Shown: positions 10,204 to 20,777 of the stretch, one piece after another
Numbering within the stretch: position 1 is the stretch's first letter
How the letters are laid out: the number at the start of each line of letters is the position of its first letter
Source: Lycium barbarum
Lineage: Eukaryota; Streptophyta; Magnoliopsida; Solanales; Solanaceae
NCBI RefSeq assembly: GCF_019175385.1
Contig: NC_083337.1
Span: 47,096,938 to 47,160,937 of the forward strand
Length of the DNA stretch: 64,000 bases
Direction of reading: 5' to 3'
Notes under the pieces: model-generated
Database searches by the model: none
What the model saw: the letters and a program-made list of their open reading frames with translations, nothing else
What the model was told of the DNA's origin: nothing
Position numbers and translations under genes: made by a program

Positions 10204-13200
10204 GAGAGTGTTATATCCCGTGTTTTCACACGTTGGGAAAAATTTGGAGATATCCTTGACTTGTAAGAAATAAGGTTATAATTAATTTTTATTTGACATA
10301 GGAGTTGTGTATGAAAGAATATTAATATGGAGGTGTCGAGGAAGGCTAAGGGCAAAACGTGGAATTTCGGAAATTAGCTTCGGGAATTGCAAAAATAAAA
10401 TTTGTAGCCAATTGGGCTTGTAAAATAAGAAGTAAAATGAGGCCCAAAAATTTTGTAGGTGGCCGGCCAAGCCAATGGCCCAAGCCCATGATTTGGTTAA
10501 CACCATGTGACCATTTAATTAAGGGACTATTATATACATATGAAGGTTCAAGAAAAGTTAGAAGAGAAAGAACAAAACAAAGAGAGAGCAAGAGAAAGGG
10601 GTTCGGGTTTGGCCTTGGAAAATCACCATAAAAAATCTCCCTCTAAAAATTAATTTCTTGTTGAATTCCTACTAATTCAAGGTCCCTTTTCAACTTGGTG
10701 TAGTTGGTTTGGAAGAAAGAGGCCTTGGTTCATCAATTTGATCATTTGTCCAAGTGAAGAAGACTAGAGGAAAAGGTAAGAATTTATCCCTTATTCTTGT
10801 GTTATGAAGTTTTGTTTGTGTTGTAGTATGTGGGAATGAGTTGATTGTACAGAAAAATGGAAGTTTACCAAGTGGGTATGTATATAGGCATGTGGTCGTG
10901 TATATATGTATGTGTATAATTATAATGTGTTGAATTTATATCATATTCTAGTTGTGGTTGGGGTGAAATGCATATTGGAAATGAAAGTTGAATGAATTTG
11001 ATAGAAGTTGAAAAATAGTGATGTAGCCGTGGGGTGTCTTTGGTAGAATGAGAATGAATCAATTTTGTTTAGCAAGTTAGTAGTGTTGTTGTGATGTTTG
11101 CAAGGTACATGAAAGTAAAACGATATAAGTTTGTTATGAAATGGAATGTAGAAGTTTATGTCGTTTTAGAATGATTTTACGACATTATGAAAATGAAGTT
11201 ATTAAGTTGCAAATTATGATGAGTATTGATGAAGTTGGAATCTAGAAACATATTATGAATATGTTTGTTAAAGATTAGAAGTTTTGAGTGAATTATGACT
11301 TTGGCGGAAAAGTTGTATATTATGTATATCGTGTGTATAACTTGAGGAAAGGATATGAAATGTTTCTAAATCTATAATGTGATAACCTTGATTGATAATG
11401 AGTGTGAAATCATTGATATTAGTTTGAAAGTTTGGGTTGGAGAGAAGGTTATGGCAAGTGTCGTCAAGTAGAACTAGTTGTGCCATATTATGTTTTTGAT
11501 GTTCGTTGTTGTTGTTTGGGTTGTTGTTGATGATTCTGAGCCGAGTTGAATTCTCGGGAGTGCTATATGTATAGAGGAAGTGCTGCCGAAATTTCGGTAG
11601 ACAAGTATGAGTTGAATTGAATTCGTAACATCTATAACTTACAATTGGTAAATGTAACCATTTGCAGATTTTCGACGAAACGGGGAGTGAGCTTGGATAG
11701 GCTTAAGAAGCTCAAAAGGTATGTAAAGCTATCCCGAGTCTTCTTTTGGCATGTCCTAGAAGTACTAGGATCAGATTTACGCCTCGGAGGATATTCTGCT
11801 CATCGGAACCCGCGTCTGAAATTGTTACATTTTCGTTCAATAGAATTGAACCCTTTTTGTATGCTTTCTTGAAAATTTTGCAAACCTTCCCCAAACTTTA
11901 TGAAAAGTTATAGAATGCCCGTAGAACCTTCGTAGGTGACCCCATAAGCTGAGAATGCATAATTTGAGCCCACCGCCTTGCTTGTTCCGAGGTGGGCCCA
12001 CTATTCTCGGTTTTGCCCTTAATGTACTTAAGTCTTCTTTTCGAGCGGTCTTTGAAAGAAATGTTTTGACTACCATTCTAATTACCTAATAAACGTCGTT
12101 TTAAATATTCCATTAAGTCTGATAAATTGTTTTGATACTCGAAAATCATTTACTATGATTCCTTCCGACTTCATTAGATCGGTTTGTCTTTGATATGCCT
12201 CATCGAGTCTATGGAAACATTCATGATATTTTAATTGCATTAGTCTCTCACTACTCCATTCGTGGATGCCCCAATGTTTCCCACACTGAGCCCGGGCTAG
12301 GATATGTTGTCAAGCGTGATCCCCTGCATTGTTCGCCGTGCCTCGATGTGAGGGGGCAGGTATTTGCGTACATGGGTTTGTGGAGTATAATGTGCCATGT
12401 CCGCTTGTTCTGATATGATTTGCTATGGCCATTTGATATGACATACTATGCTACGGGGTTATGCCCTATTCTGATTCTTCTGTGTTGTGGCACCAGCGTC
12501 AGGAGGGTGGCCACGTTCTATCTGCCGAGTCCCTTGGCAGGGGCCGGATTTGATATGACATATGTTCTGTACACACTCTGCATGTTTTGGAATTATCTAT
12601 CTGATACTTTGGATTTTCCGGTTACTTTCTATATGTTCTGCACCAGTTATGGGTTTGTTTCTGTAATTCAGGCTTTACATATTCAGTACCTATTTCGTAC
12701 TGACCCCCTTTATTCGGGGGCTGCGTTTTCATGCCGCGCAAGTACCGACGACAGGTTTGCTGATCCGTCCGCTTAGGATCTCATTCTGCTATTTTTGGAG
12801 AGCTCTTTTATTCAGAGCCATCTTTTGGTATAGTCTGTCACTTCTATATATGTATATTCTCGTTCATGGGTACGGCGGGGCCCTGTCCCGTCATATGACT
12901 TTGTCGGTCTGTTTAGAGGTCTGTGGACATGGTTGTGGGTTGGGGTCTTTCTGTACAGTTGTGTGCTTATGTTGTGTTTGGGCGATTCCATTCGCCGCGG
13001 CGGCCGGTCCGCATATATTTAAATGTTGCTTTGTTGGCCCTGTGTGGCCTTTGTTGGTATTTTCTGCGTGCAGGGTATATGGGATAGTCCGTAAAACAAA
13101 GGAAACTCTGCCGAAATTTTTCTGGAGATTATCTAAATTGGAAATAAAGCCTTGTCGGCTTCTGCTATATACTAGAATGTGTTTGAGTGCCCAGATCGGA

Positions 13201-13239
13201 CACTAGTCACGGCCTACGGGGTTGGGTCGTGACAGAGAG
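10204..13239 (+). mobile_element. Family B solo LTR with perfect target duplication GAGAG
   Basis: The LTR itself is 10209-13234 (3026 bp), from TGTTATATCCCG to GGGTCGTGACA. It is flanked by GAGAG at 10204-10208 and again at 13235-13239. A complete LTR with duplicated target and no internal region is the standard product of recombination between the two LTRs of one element. It holds a donor-like AAAAGGTAAG (about 10772), GCTGCCGAAATTTCGG (about 11582), GGTATGTAAAGC (about 11719) and the twin hairpin (12684-12720). Near its 3' end (13100-13125) is CTCTGCCGAAATTTTTC, a word that lies before the polypurine tract in A elements. Confidence 0.93.
12684..12720 (+). other. Twin hairpin of the LTR
   Basis: CAGTAC (12684-12689) pairs with GTACTG (12697-12702); CCCCC (12704-12708) pairs with GGGGG (12716-12720) across TTTATTC. 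Confidence 0.6.
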
Positions 13240-13473
13240 AGAAGAGAAAGTGAGGCGGCTCTAGGGTTTCACAATGAAATCCTCATCTCCATAACACACA
13301 AGACCTTTGAGGTTTGTTTGTGTGTAATATATGTGTATATGTTTGGTTGAAGTGTGGTTGGGTCGGGTTTGGTCCAAATTTGGACTGGCCTGGCCATTTT
13401 TATTAGAAGGAAAGAGTTTTGGCCCAACTATATATATACCCATGCGTATACAGAATGTATATGCGCGCGCGCG

Positions 13474-13556
<83 letters not shown>

Positions 13557-14233
13557 GTATATGTATATGAAGGGGAAATTTTGCACAAATGGCTATAAAT
13601 GCAGCTTCAATTTATAAAATGGACATTTCAACTGTAGCCAATTTACAACGTGATCATCAAATACTTTTCAAAATTGACCATAATTAAAGATGTAGTAGCC
13701 GATTAATCATTTTTATTATGACCCCAATTAATCACATAAGATAAACTCAACAATTCCAATTTTCAACGTAATTAAAGTGTAGAAAACAATTGACCTTTTT
13801 AATTATAACTAGGGTTATCATATAAATTGACTTGTTAATTCAATTTTGTGAAGTTAAACAAATTGTAAATTTGAGACGTAATTGGATTATTTATATAATT
13901 AATCAATTTTCTTGATTTAACCGAGTAAAGTATTTATCAATTTTGATATTAACAGTTTAAACAATTAACTGAACAATTTTTTTAACCTATTTTAGGATTA
14001 AAATTCTGACAAGTATTCTTGAAAATTGTAGGAAATATACAAAATACACAAGATGATATACACTAATATATTTGATGATATTTTGCCAAATGAAATGGCA
14101 AAATGTCACCGAAACAATTTTGTAAAATCATTTTTGGCTCGTAAAATATGTATTTCACTCCGTTTGTGATTCCAGAACTCTGAATAATTAAATAAAATTA
14201 TTGGAGGTCAAAAATTGGGTGTCAACAAACATG
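13240..14233. other. AT-rich intergenic DNA, no gene recognised
   Basis: From about 13571 it is AT-rich and without ORFs, with phrases such as TTTTGCACAAATGGCTATAA that remind me of old plant transposon remnants; I cannot name a family. This and the left flank (9896-10203) are the best candidates for pre-insertion DNA around the solo LTR. Confidence 0.4.
13463..13570. repeat. Compound microsatellite (GC)n(AC)n(AT)n(GTATAT)n
   Basis: Four dinucleotide-type runs pass one into the next. All reading frames through it are open, so ORFs of 60-90 residues here are artefacts. Confidence 0.97.
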
Positions 14234-14390
14234 ACTACTAAAAAATAAATGATAACATCCTGAAGTAAGTGGGGCTCATCAGCTAGAAGATATGATGGAG
14301 TCCTAGCGAGCAGATCCATCGTCCTGAAAATCAGCACCTACATCGTGAAATGCAGACCTCGAGCAAAAGGGACGTTAGTTCACTGGAATT
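14234..14390 (-). mobile_element. Fragment of a family D-like LTR, antisense
   Basis: Phrases such as GGGGCTCATCAGCTAGAAGATA, trimmed here to GGGGCTCATCAGC, then CTACATCGTGAAATGCAG and GGGACGTTAG parallel 42186-42300 in the family D solo LTR. Both ends are lost. Confidence 0.55.
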
Positions 14391-14597
14391 GTAACACCGT
14401 GAAATTTATATTTATTTATCAAGGGAATTTAAAAGGTCTTTATTTTTTGGTAAATATTTTATCACTTTTCTTGAAATTAAATTTTTTATTTTTTAGTTTG
14501 AAAAAGAAGAAGAAGAAGAAGAAGAAGAAGAAGAAGATATTAGACTTGTCATATTTTATTGGATCTTGAAGCCCATTAGTTGAACGCATTTGATAAA
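14391..14597. other. Short unassigned stretch with (AAG)n
   Basis: A/T-rich sequence with an (AAG)n microsatellite at about 14504-14537. It ends at the A-family LTR boundary at 14598. Confidence 0.6.
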
Positions 14598-14661
14598 TGT
14601 CACGACCCAACCGGAGGGCCGCGACGGGCGCCCGGTGCTAGCCCACCCGGGCACCTCTTAT
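14598..14661 (-). mobile_element. Family A LTR, minus strand, first piece (split by insertion)
   Basis: Begins TGTCACGACCCAACCGG, the reverse of the A LTR 3' end, and resembles the start of the copy at 57705. After 64 bp it is interrupted by the 9.3 kb gag-only element. The last 5 bp (14657-14661, CTTAT) are the target duplication, and the LTR resumes after 23951. Confidence 0.88.
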
Positions 14662-17600
14662 TGTCACGACCCAAACCCCGTGGGCCGCGACTAGTACCCT
14701 AACTGGGTACCCATACGTACCTACCTGATCGAATTCGAACCATACAGATTTTTTTTTTTTTTTTTTTTTTTAAAACAGAAGTACGGAAGTAGGCCGATAC
14801 AAATACGGCGTGCGCGTAACATACATATATATACATATACCTGAACACACAGACATTTACAGATAAGCCGATAAGGCTAACATACAGACGGAACCCGTAA
14901 CCCACACATCTATCTACAGGCCTCTATAGACATACAGAATCATATGACGGGACAGGGCCCCGCCGTACCCGGAATATACATACATACGGAATACACAGAC
15001 GACAGAAAATATATACCAAAGATATGCTCCGGGTCAAAGGAGCTCTTCAGATAGCAGAGTCGGAAACCTACGCTGGCGGCGTCTCACCTGGTGCGTCTGT
15101 ACCTGCGGGCATGTAGCGCAGCCCCCGAAGAACGGGGGTCAGTACGGAAAATGTACCGAGTATGTAAAGCAGCAACGTAACAGATATAAACATAGTCCGA
15201 ACTAGAGTCACAGTAATATAACGGGCAAAATCATAAGTCAAACTGACAGACAGAGTTATGATCCAGACGGACATACAGAATCGTGTTACACACAAATGGA
15301 CAGAATTATAGTTCGGACAGACAGACGGAATCATAATACAGACCGACGAGCAGAATCTGAATCCATACGGACATACCGAAGCAGAAGCCATACGGACATG
15401 CAGAATTAGTCGTAACACAGACGGACAGACAGACAGTAGCATGACGGACAGAATTATGCATGCAGAGTAGCACAGAGTCATACAAAATCATACAAAGGCG
15501 TGTGCTTTATAAATACAGATGGCACACGCATATATTCATACAGATCCCGGCCCTGTCTGGGGGCGCGGTAACAGAACCCGGCCCTCTTAGTACGGGACGC
15601 GGTGGACAGACAGAATCAAATCGGATCATATGCCATCCTGGCCGCCATCCCCATACACAGATCATACAGACATACAGATCCCGGCCCGTACGCCGAGGGA
15701 CGCGGTGAACAATGCAGAGAAAATATGCACGATAACAGAACCTGGCCCGGGTCGCAGTGAAAGAATGCATTGAGACAGACACGAATTGATAAATGAGAAA
15801 CCACCTACCTACAGACTCAACATACAGACTCGATCAATCGGAAGGGTGCCAAACGGCGAGCCAAAATCAGAATATCCAGATAGTATGCATAGCACGCGCT
15901 CATATCCTAATTAGGAAGGCACGACAGATTATCAGAATGGGATGCTCGGATGTTCAGAAATAATATTGTATAAATTACACAAAAATATCCATAATATTCA
16001 CAAAATAATAGTTCAGAAGTTTTTGGAGAAGATCGGACCAAAACAGAAGTATTTTAAAAATCGTACCGGAAGTATCGGGCCTTGTGGGCCCACCTCGGAC
16101 CAACCCGAGGCTACATACGTAAATTACTGATGATTGACCTTATGAGGTCACCCATACTCATTCGGAAGTGTTCCGACTCCGTTTGGGGAAGTTTTGTACA
16201 AAATCTCACTTTAAGGGCAATTTGCAATAAAATAGTTTCAATTGAATTGAAGGAATTGGAGCGGTTTTCCGTCTCGAATTCCGGGGAACGGAGTCGGACC
16301 TAGGGCTCGCGGCCGAGCCTACCACATCCAGAACATGCCTAGGAGCGTATAGAAGTGCTTCACATACCTCGATGGCGCCTTATGCTCGCTCGGCGTCAAT
16401 CCAAATTTCGTCCAAAATCTGGAAATGGTCAAGTTTACCATTGGGTTAGTTTCATTCTTTCAATACTCTATCTTTACACATAATTGCCTACCGAAATTTC
16501 GGCAGCATTTCCTCTGTATATACGACATCCCCGAGACTTAGCTCGGCTCAATTCCTCAACACAACAGCCCAGAGAAAACATCCAAACAACAACAAACATC
16601 AATAAACACTAATTCATACACTATGGCATTATTAGCCATCTTTCGACACAACGAGTTATTTTTCGTTTTAAACTTGCATTTCCAACCAAACTTATTATTT
16701 TCATATCCATTATCCATCAAAATCATTACGACACACATCGGAGGCATCCATACCATATTCACATAACATTCATAAGTTACTCAAACATTCAACTTCCTAT
16801 CAAATCACTACCTTCCCAATCTTTCCTAACTTCCAACATACAAGTTCATAAACACATTTTCATATTCCAAGTTCGTTATCGTCAATCACAATTTCAAGAC
16901 ATTAGGCTAACGCAACATACTTTCCGACAACGACTTAACAAACAATTCTTCGTTTTGGCTTAACCATTATCCTTCAATCTACTTCACAAAGCCATAACAC
17001 AATTAACATACAACCAAAATCAAATTCACATCCCATATTACACATAGTACCATACGGCCAACATACTATATTTTCCAACTCTCACTAATTCATCCCACTT
17101 TCCTTTCTAATACAATTTCCACCATACTACAACTAACTTACACAAGAATTCAAACCATTACAATCATGCAATACATATATATGCATTCGGCCACCACCCA
17201 TATTTTTTTTCAACATACAAAATTTCCATGTTTTTCCTTCATTCACACATACTACAACATACCTATATCATTTTTAACACAACAAAAGCATGGAATCCTT
17301 ACCTTTCTTCAAGTTCTTCACTTGGGGTTGAAGTTGTTTTCTTGCCAAAATATTTACATCAACTTGTAGATAATCTTGTGCTTAGTAATAATCTCTCAAG
17401 AGAGGAACTTTTTAAACCCAAGAATTGGCTCCAAAAATTTTTCTTTCTTTTCCTTTTCTTTCTCCTCTCACCCGAAACCCTCTCCTTTTGTTCCTTCTTT
17501 CTTGCTTTGTATTTTTTTTTTCTTGAAAGTTCTAAGGATAATGATGGATATATAATGCCACATGGAAAATTTATCCATGGGCTTGGATCATGGTATGGCC

Positions 17601-17840
17601 GGTTGGGCCATCCCATTTGGGCCTAATTTTTTTCCTATCATTTTTGAGCCCAAAATTGTTGTCTAAAGATGGTAATTTATGGAGAAAATTTCCAAAATTC
17701 CCTTGGCCACCTTTCGTAATTCCACACCATTAAATTCATAACCTACACATGCATACAAAGTAAGGTCCAATTGTGGCCTTATTCATCACAAGTCAACCCA
17801 CCTTGAATTTTTCGAATAAACAAAAATGTCGGATGTAACA
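14662..17840 (-). repeat. 3' LTR of the gag-only element
   Basis: 3179 bp, TGTCACGACCC...GGATGTAACA in plus orientation. Contains T23 (about 14749-14771), a twin hairpin (15122-15158), degenerate GACGGACAGACAGAAT-type repeats (15240-15450), GGCCC-rich repeats (15540-15740) and a CCGAAATTTCGG palindrome (about 16492). The 137-residue ORF at 15068-15481 is duplicated with the other LTR and looks like repeat-driven chance. Confidence 0.93.
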
Positions 17841-18186
17841 TCCTCCCCCCCTTTAGAAACATTCGTCCTCGAATGTTAAATTGACCTTATGGGGTGTCAT
17901 ACTACTTCGGGAGGGTCCTCTTTGTGGTTGTCCTTCACCGACTTTCCGACATGGCTTCTTTACCATCATTATGGGGTGAAAATTTTTCATCATTGATTCA
18001 GATGCCTTCATAATATATCTTCTTGCACCCCACGCAATCGCCGAACCATAAGCTATATTCTTGTAACTGACAAACGCTTTCCAGACGTCATAGTCCGTAT
18101 CATTTCTTGTTACCCTCCGGAGATTTCTACCACATCAATATAATCCCACTTCATACCAGACACTTCTTACCAACAGGTTCAGGACT

Positions 18187-18450
18187 GGAACCGGACGCGT
18201 AGAAGCATATCGGACGGATTTGAAATCAGAATCAGACTTACAGAAATGTATCATACAGAGTCGTACTTAGAATCAGACATGCGAAGATGTATCAGACAGA
18301 TGCGTGATCAAAATTAGGCGTACAGAGGCACACCAGACGGATTTATATCCAGAGTCAGACATACAGAGGTGTGTCAGACAGAGTCGTAATCGGAGTTAAT
18401 TGTACAGAGATATGTCAGACAGGAACGTATTCAGAATCAATCATACAAAT
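18187..18450. repeat. Minisatellite, exact 41-bp period, six units
   Basis: Diverged units start at 18187, 18228, 18269, 18310, 18351, 18392 and 18433, built on AGAATCAGACATACAGAG...CAGACAGAGTCGTAATC-type sequence. Unit sequence differs from the other 41-bp arrays in the window. Confidence 0.85.
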
Positions 18451-18799
18451 CGTCTTGGGTGTCGCTTATTGACTTTTTCAAAGATTCTTCTTATTTGCCC
18501 TTTTTATCTCTCTTCTTCCCTGCTATCCATACACTCTTTCCTTTTACAACCATCGCCATACCAGACTAACTTATGATGCAATTAGGCGTTTTCTATCCCC
18601 TGATAACATTCGGGTCGTTGCTGACTGTTATCCAGATTCGCTAAATTTTCCGAGTGGTATCGCACCCTTTGCTTTTTGCCCATTTAATCCGCGTCGGACT
18701 ATGTGGTGTCTGTAAAGGCGCTAATTACTCCATACATTCTCTTTTCCTTTAAATTACCCCAAATTTTCATTTATATCAGTCATACCTGCACTTGTGCAA

Positions 18800-18870
18800 A
18801 ACTTTGCATTACTTCCCAGGGGGTCACCCATCCCAGAATTGCTCTGGCTTGAGCACGCTTAACTCCGAAA
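18800..18870 (-). ncRNA. 5S-rRNA-like Pol III control region (fragment, not a 5S gene)
   Basis: On the minus strand the block reads GAGTTAAGCGTGCT (A-box region of plant 5S rRNA), a 15-20 nt spacer, then GGATGGGTGACCCCCTGGGA (C-box region), in the right order and about the right spacing. The first about 45 nt and the last about 20 nt of a real 5S gene do not match, so it cannot make 5S rRNA. Cassandra elements carry 5S promoter sequence in their LTRs; here it is inside a gag-bearing element, in the sense direction. Confidence 0.7.
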
Positions 18871-19143
18871 CTTTCATGCATTTTGACGCGTTAGGGCTTA
18901 TATAATATCGCCGATTGCCCCTCACGACCTTTGTCATGAAATTTTAGAGTAAATCGGGGTCTTCGCAGATTTTCGGAAAAATTTTGGTAGCGGGTCCCAC
19001 CCCCGGGTAAGTCATACCATTACCATATTGCCTTTCTGAATCTCGGTATCTACCAAATTAACATTTATCTTACTATTTCTAATACCCAGAAGTATGAGAT
19101 CACGTGATTCAACAAAATACAAAATTATCCATACATACATTTC

Positions 19144-20574
19144 TCAAAAAGGATTGGCTGGCGTACCTGGGCGTGCACTCGAAGACGCTCCTGGATCCTG
19201 CCGGCCGGTTAAAGCAAACACGCGGTTCGAAGGACCGCTGTAACCAGAAGCTGCACCTCGTCCTCTGCCACGACCCGCTGGCGCTGGTGCTGGTGCTGGT
19301 GCTCCTCGCCCCGCAGGGCGCATGGCTGCTGAAGGAGAAGATGAGCCTGCAACGGACCCAGCAGGCCGGGCTGAACCCGAACTGCCCTTAAGTGGGCACT
19401 CTCTGACTCGATGGTCTGGGCTCCCACAAAAATAACAAGCGCCCATAGCGCGATAACACTCCCCCGGGTGGGGTCTCCCACAGTAAGAACACGGGGGTAT
19501 GGGTGGCCTCGACTGTCCGGGACCTCTGGAGCTCTGTCCTGCGAACTGTGGGGGCGTACTGTAGGCTGGCTGGGACGAGTACCTGTTACCCTGCCGCTGG
19601 GAAGGCTCGCCCTGGAACCCCTCTGAATACCCAGCCGATCTGGCCCTCTTAGGCCGGCCCCTGTCGTAACTCCTATCAGGCCGACGTTCCCTACGTCGGT
19701 CTTCCATGCCCTGGGCGTGTGCCTGTACCCGGGCTACATGCATCCCTGGCTGAGCAGCCACAGCCAAACAACCATCAATAAGATAAGAGTCCAGTCCCAT
19801 CACATACCTGTGCACCCGGTCGGCCATCTCAGCTACTATGGTTGGTGCATACCTAGCCAGTGAGTCGAACTCTAGGCTGTACTCGCGAACACTTCTACCA
19901 TTCTGTCTCAAATTCAAGAACCGATCAACCCTAGCTCTTCGTAGCTCTGGTGGTAGAAAATGGTCAAGAAAGGCCTTAGTAAATTCGGCCCATACTGCTG
20001 CTGGTGCATCGGCACCCCTGGAGAGCTGCCAAGACTCATACCAATTTGCTGCCACCTCATACAATCGATACGAAGCCAACTCCACAGACTCAGTCGGCGA
20101 AGCCTTAATCAATCGCAGTGTGCTCTCCATCTTTCTAATGAACTCCTGGGGGTCCTCCTCAGATTTTGTCCCGGAGAATTCTGGAGGACTACATGTCAAA
20201 AACTCGCGAGCCCTGGAGCTCTCATACCTGTCCGCACGACCACCCCCAAATCCATGCCTGCGAACCTGCTCCGCCATTAATGTGGTCAATAGCTGAACCG
20301 CATCTCGCATGGCCCCAACCTCCGCCCCTGCCTGTGGAGCTAGAGGCTCGGGCGCTGGAACCTCAGGAGCTTGCGGTGGAGCCGTCTCCCGATTAGCAGC
20401 TCCTGCTGCTCTGATATCCTCTCGCGAGGGGGGTGTAACAGACCCAGACGACGGGGGCACATCCTCGAGTGCAGGCTGTACACTGGCCCTGGTAACCCTC
20501 GGGGCCTGGCTATTCTCTCCTGCTTCAATCCTCGCCTTGCCCTTCTGGGCGGCTGTTGCCTTCCTCGGAGGCAT
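19144..20574 (-). CDS. Gag polyprotein of a Ty3/gypsy chromovirus-type element (intact, 476 aa)
   Basis: Structural capsid-nucleocapsid protein that would form virus-like particles in the cytoplasm. Residues 1-95 are a Pro/Ala-rich tail starting MPPRKATAAQ. Residues about 120-295 match the retrotransposon gag domain (PPEFSGTKSEEDPQEFI, YRLYEVAANWYESW, FTKAFLDHFLP). Then comes a basic Arg-rich stretch and two zinc knuckles: CSYCGRPHPGEC (about 362-373, atypical spacing) and CYFCGSPDHRVREC (about 380-393, CX2CX4HX4C). The ATG at 20574 follows a 200-nt leader. The frame ends at NPF, near where the gag-protease link (RVYALAGRQDLESS) of the pol-bearing copy at 61216-62420 continues into protease. 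The gene is GC-rich compared with its AT-rich surroundings and has no stop or frameshift, consistent with recent activity. Particle enzymes would have to come from another element. Confidence 0.92.
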   Translation of the reverse strand: MPPRKATAAQKGKARIEAGENSQAPRVTRASVQPALEDVPPSSGSVTPPSREDIRAAGAANRETAPPQAPEVPAPEPLAPQAGAEVGAMRDAVQLLTTLMAEQVRRHGFGGGRADRYESSRAREFLTCSPPEFSGTKSEEDPQEFIRKMESTLRLIKASPTESVELASYRLYEVAANWYESWQLSRGADAPAAVWAEFTKAFLDHFLPPELRRARVDRFLNLRQNGRSVREYSLEFDSLARYAPTIVAEMADRVHRYVMGLDSYLIDGCLAVAAQPGMHVARVQAHAQGMEDRRRERRPDRSYDRGRPKRARSAGYSEGFQGEPSQRQGNRYSSQPAYSTPPQFAGQSSRGPGQSRPPIPPCSYCGRPHPGECYRAMGACYFCGSPDHRVRECPLKGSSGSARPAGSVAGSSSPSAAMRPAGRGAPAPAPAPAGRGRGRGAASGYSGPSNRVFALTGRQDPGASSSARPGTPANPF

Positions 20575-20777
20575 CGCTGAAACATAGCAGATCGTTAGGA
20601 GAGGGTCATCCTACTAATACAGTTCTATCGCACGATCTAAGAATCCAAAGAAGGGTAACATCCTAAATGCCCTGTAGCTTCCTGTTTATAGATGTGGTGC
20701 ACAACACATCGATAACCAGAACTCTACTAGACACGGCCTGTAGACATACCGAGGACTAACCGCTCTGATACCACTTT
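20575..20777 (-). other. Leader and tRNA-Met primer binding site of the gag-only element
   Basis: The reverse of GCTCTGATACCA (20762-20773) is TGGTATCAGAGC, complementary to the 3' end of initiator tRNA-Met, 4 nt inside the 5' LTR. A two-part hairpin at 20682-20719 follows in the leader. The leader is recognisably the same as at 37514-37690 and 31700-31873. Confidence 0.9.
20682..20719 (-). other. Leader hairpin with GTGCAC loop
   Basis: Outer stem CTGTTTAT/ATAACCAG (7 of 8 pairs), inner stem GATGTG/CACATC (20691-20696, 20705-20710), 8-nt loop containing the self-complementary hexamer GTGCAC (20697-20702). Such a loop can kiss a second copy, as in retroviral dimerisation sites; that role here is inference. 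Confidence 0.6.

Larger units (their letters stand above)
17841..19143 (-). other. Noncoding 3' internal region of the gag-only element, in place of pol
   Basis: No ORF of note. In element sense it starts right after the gag stop and ends in a purine tract (reverse of TCCTCCCCCCCTTTAG, 17841-17856) preceded by the AACATTCG hairpin (17858-17878 region). It carries a 5S-rRNA-like block (18800-18870) and a 41-bp minisatellite (18187-18450). In an autonomous relative this place would be occupied by protease-RT-RNase H-integrase. Confidence 0.85.

Noticed and set aside
12420..13206. Plus-strand ORFs of 118 and 149 codons with hydrophobic stretches
   Set aside because: Within the B solo LTR across the twin hairpin; not preserved in the other B LTRs.
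13331..13617. ORFs with poly Ile-Tyr and Thr-His
   Set aside because: Direct translation of the compound microsatellite.
15068..15481. 137-codon minus-strand ORF, repeated at 21179-21592
   Set aside because: It is in both LTRs of the young element, so duplication is expected. It is built from degenerate GACGGACAGA repeats and has no domain.
17359..17616. 85-codon Lys/Arg-rich minus-strand ORF, repeated at 23470-23727
   Set aside because: In both copies of the C LTR, derived from pyrimidine-rich stretches; near the LTR start and probable promoter, no family recognised.
18800..18870. A functional 5S rRNA gene
   Set aside because: Only the internal control region matches; the first 45 and last 20 nt do not, and it lies inside a retrotransposon.
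19838..20587. Several plus-strand ORFs of 76-152 codons
   Set aside because: Antisense shadows of the GC-rich gag at 19144-20574.
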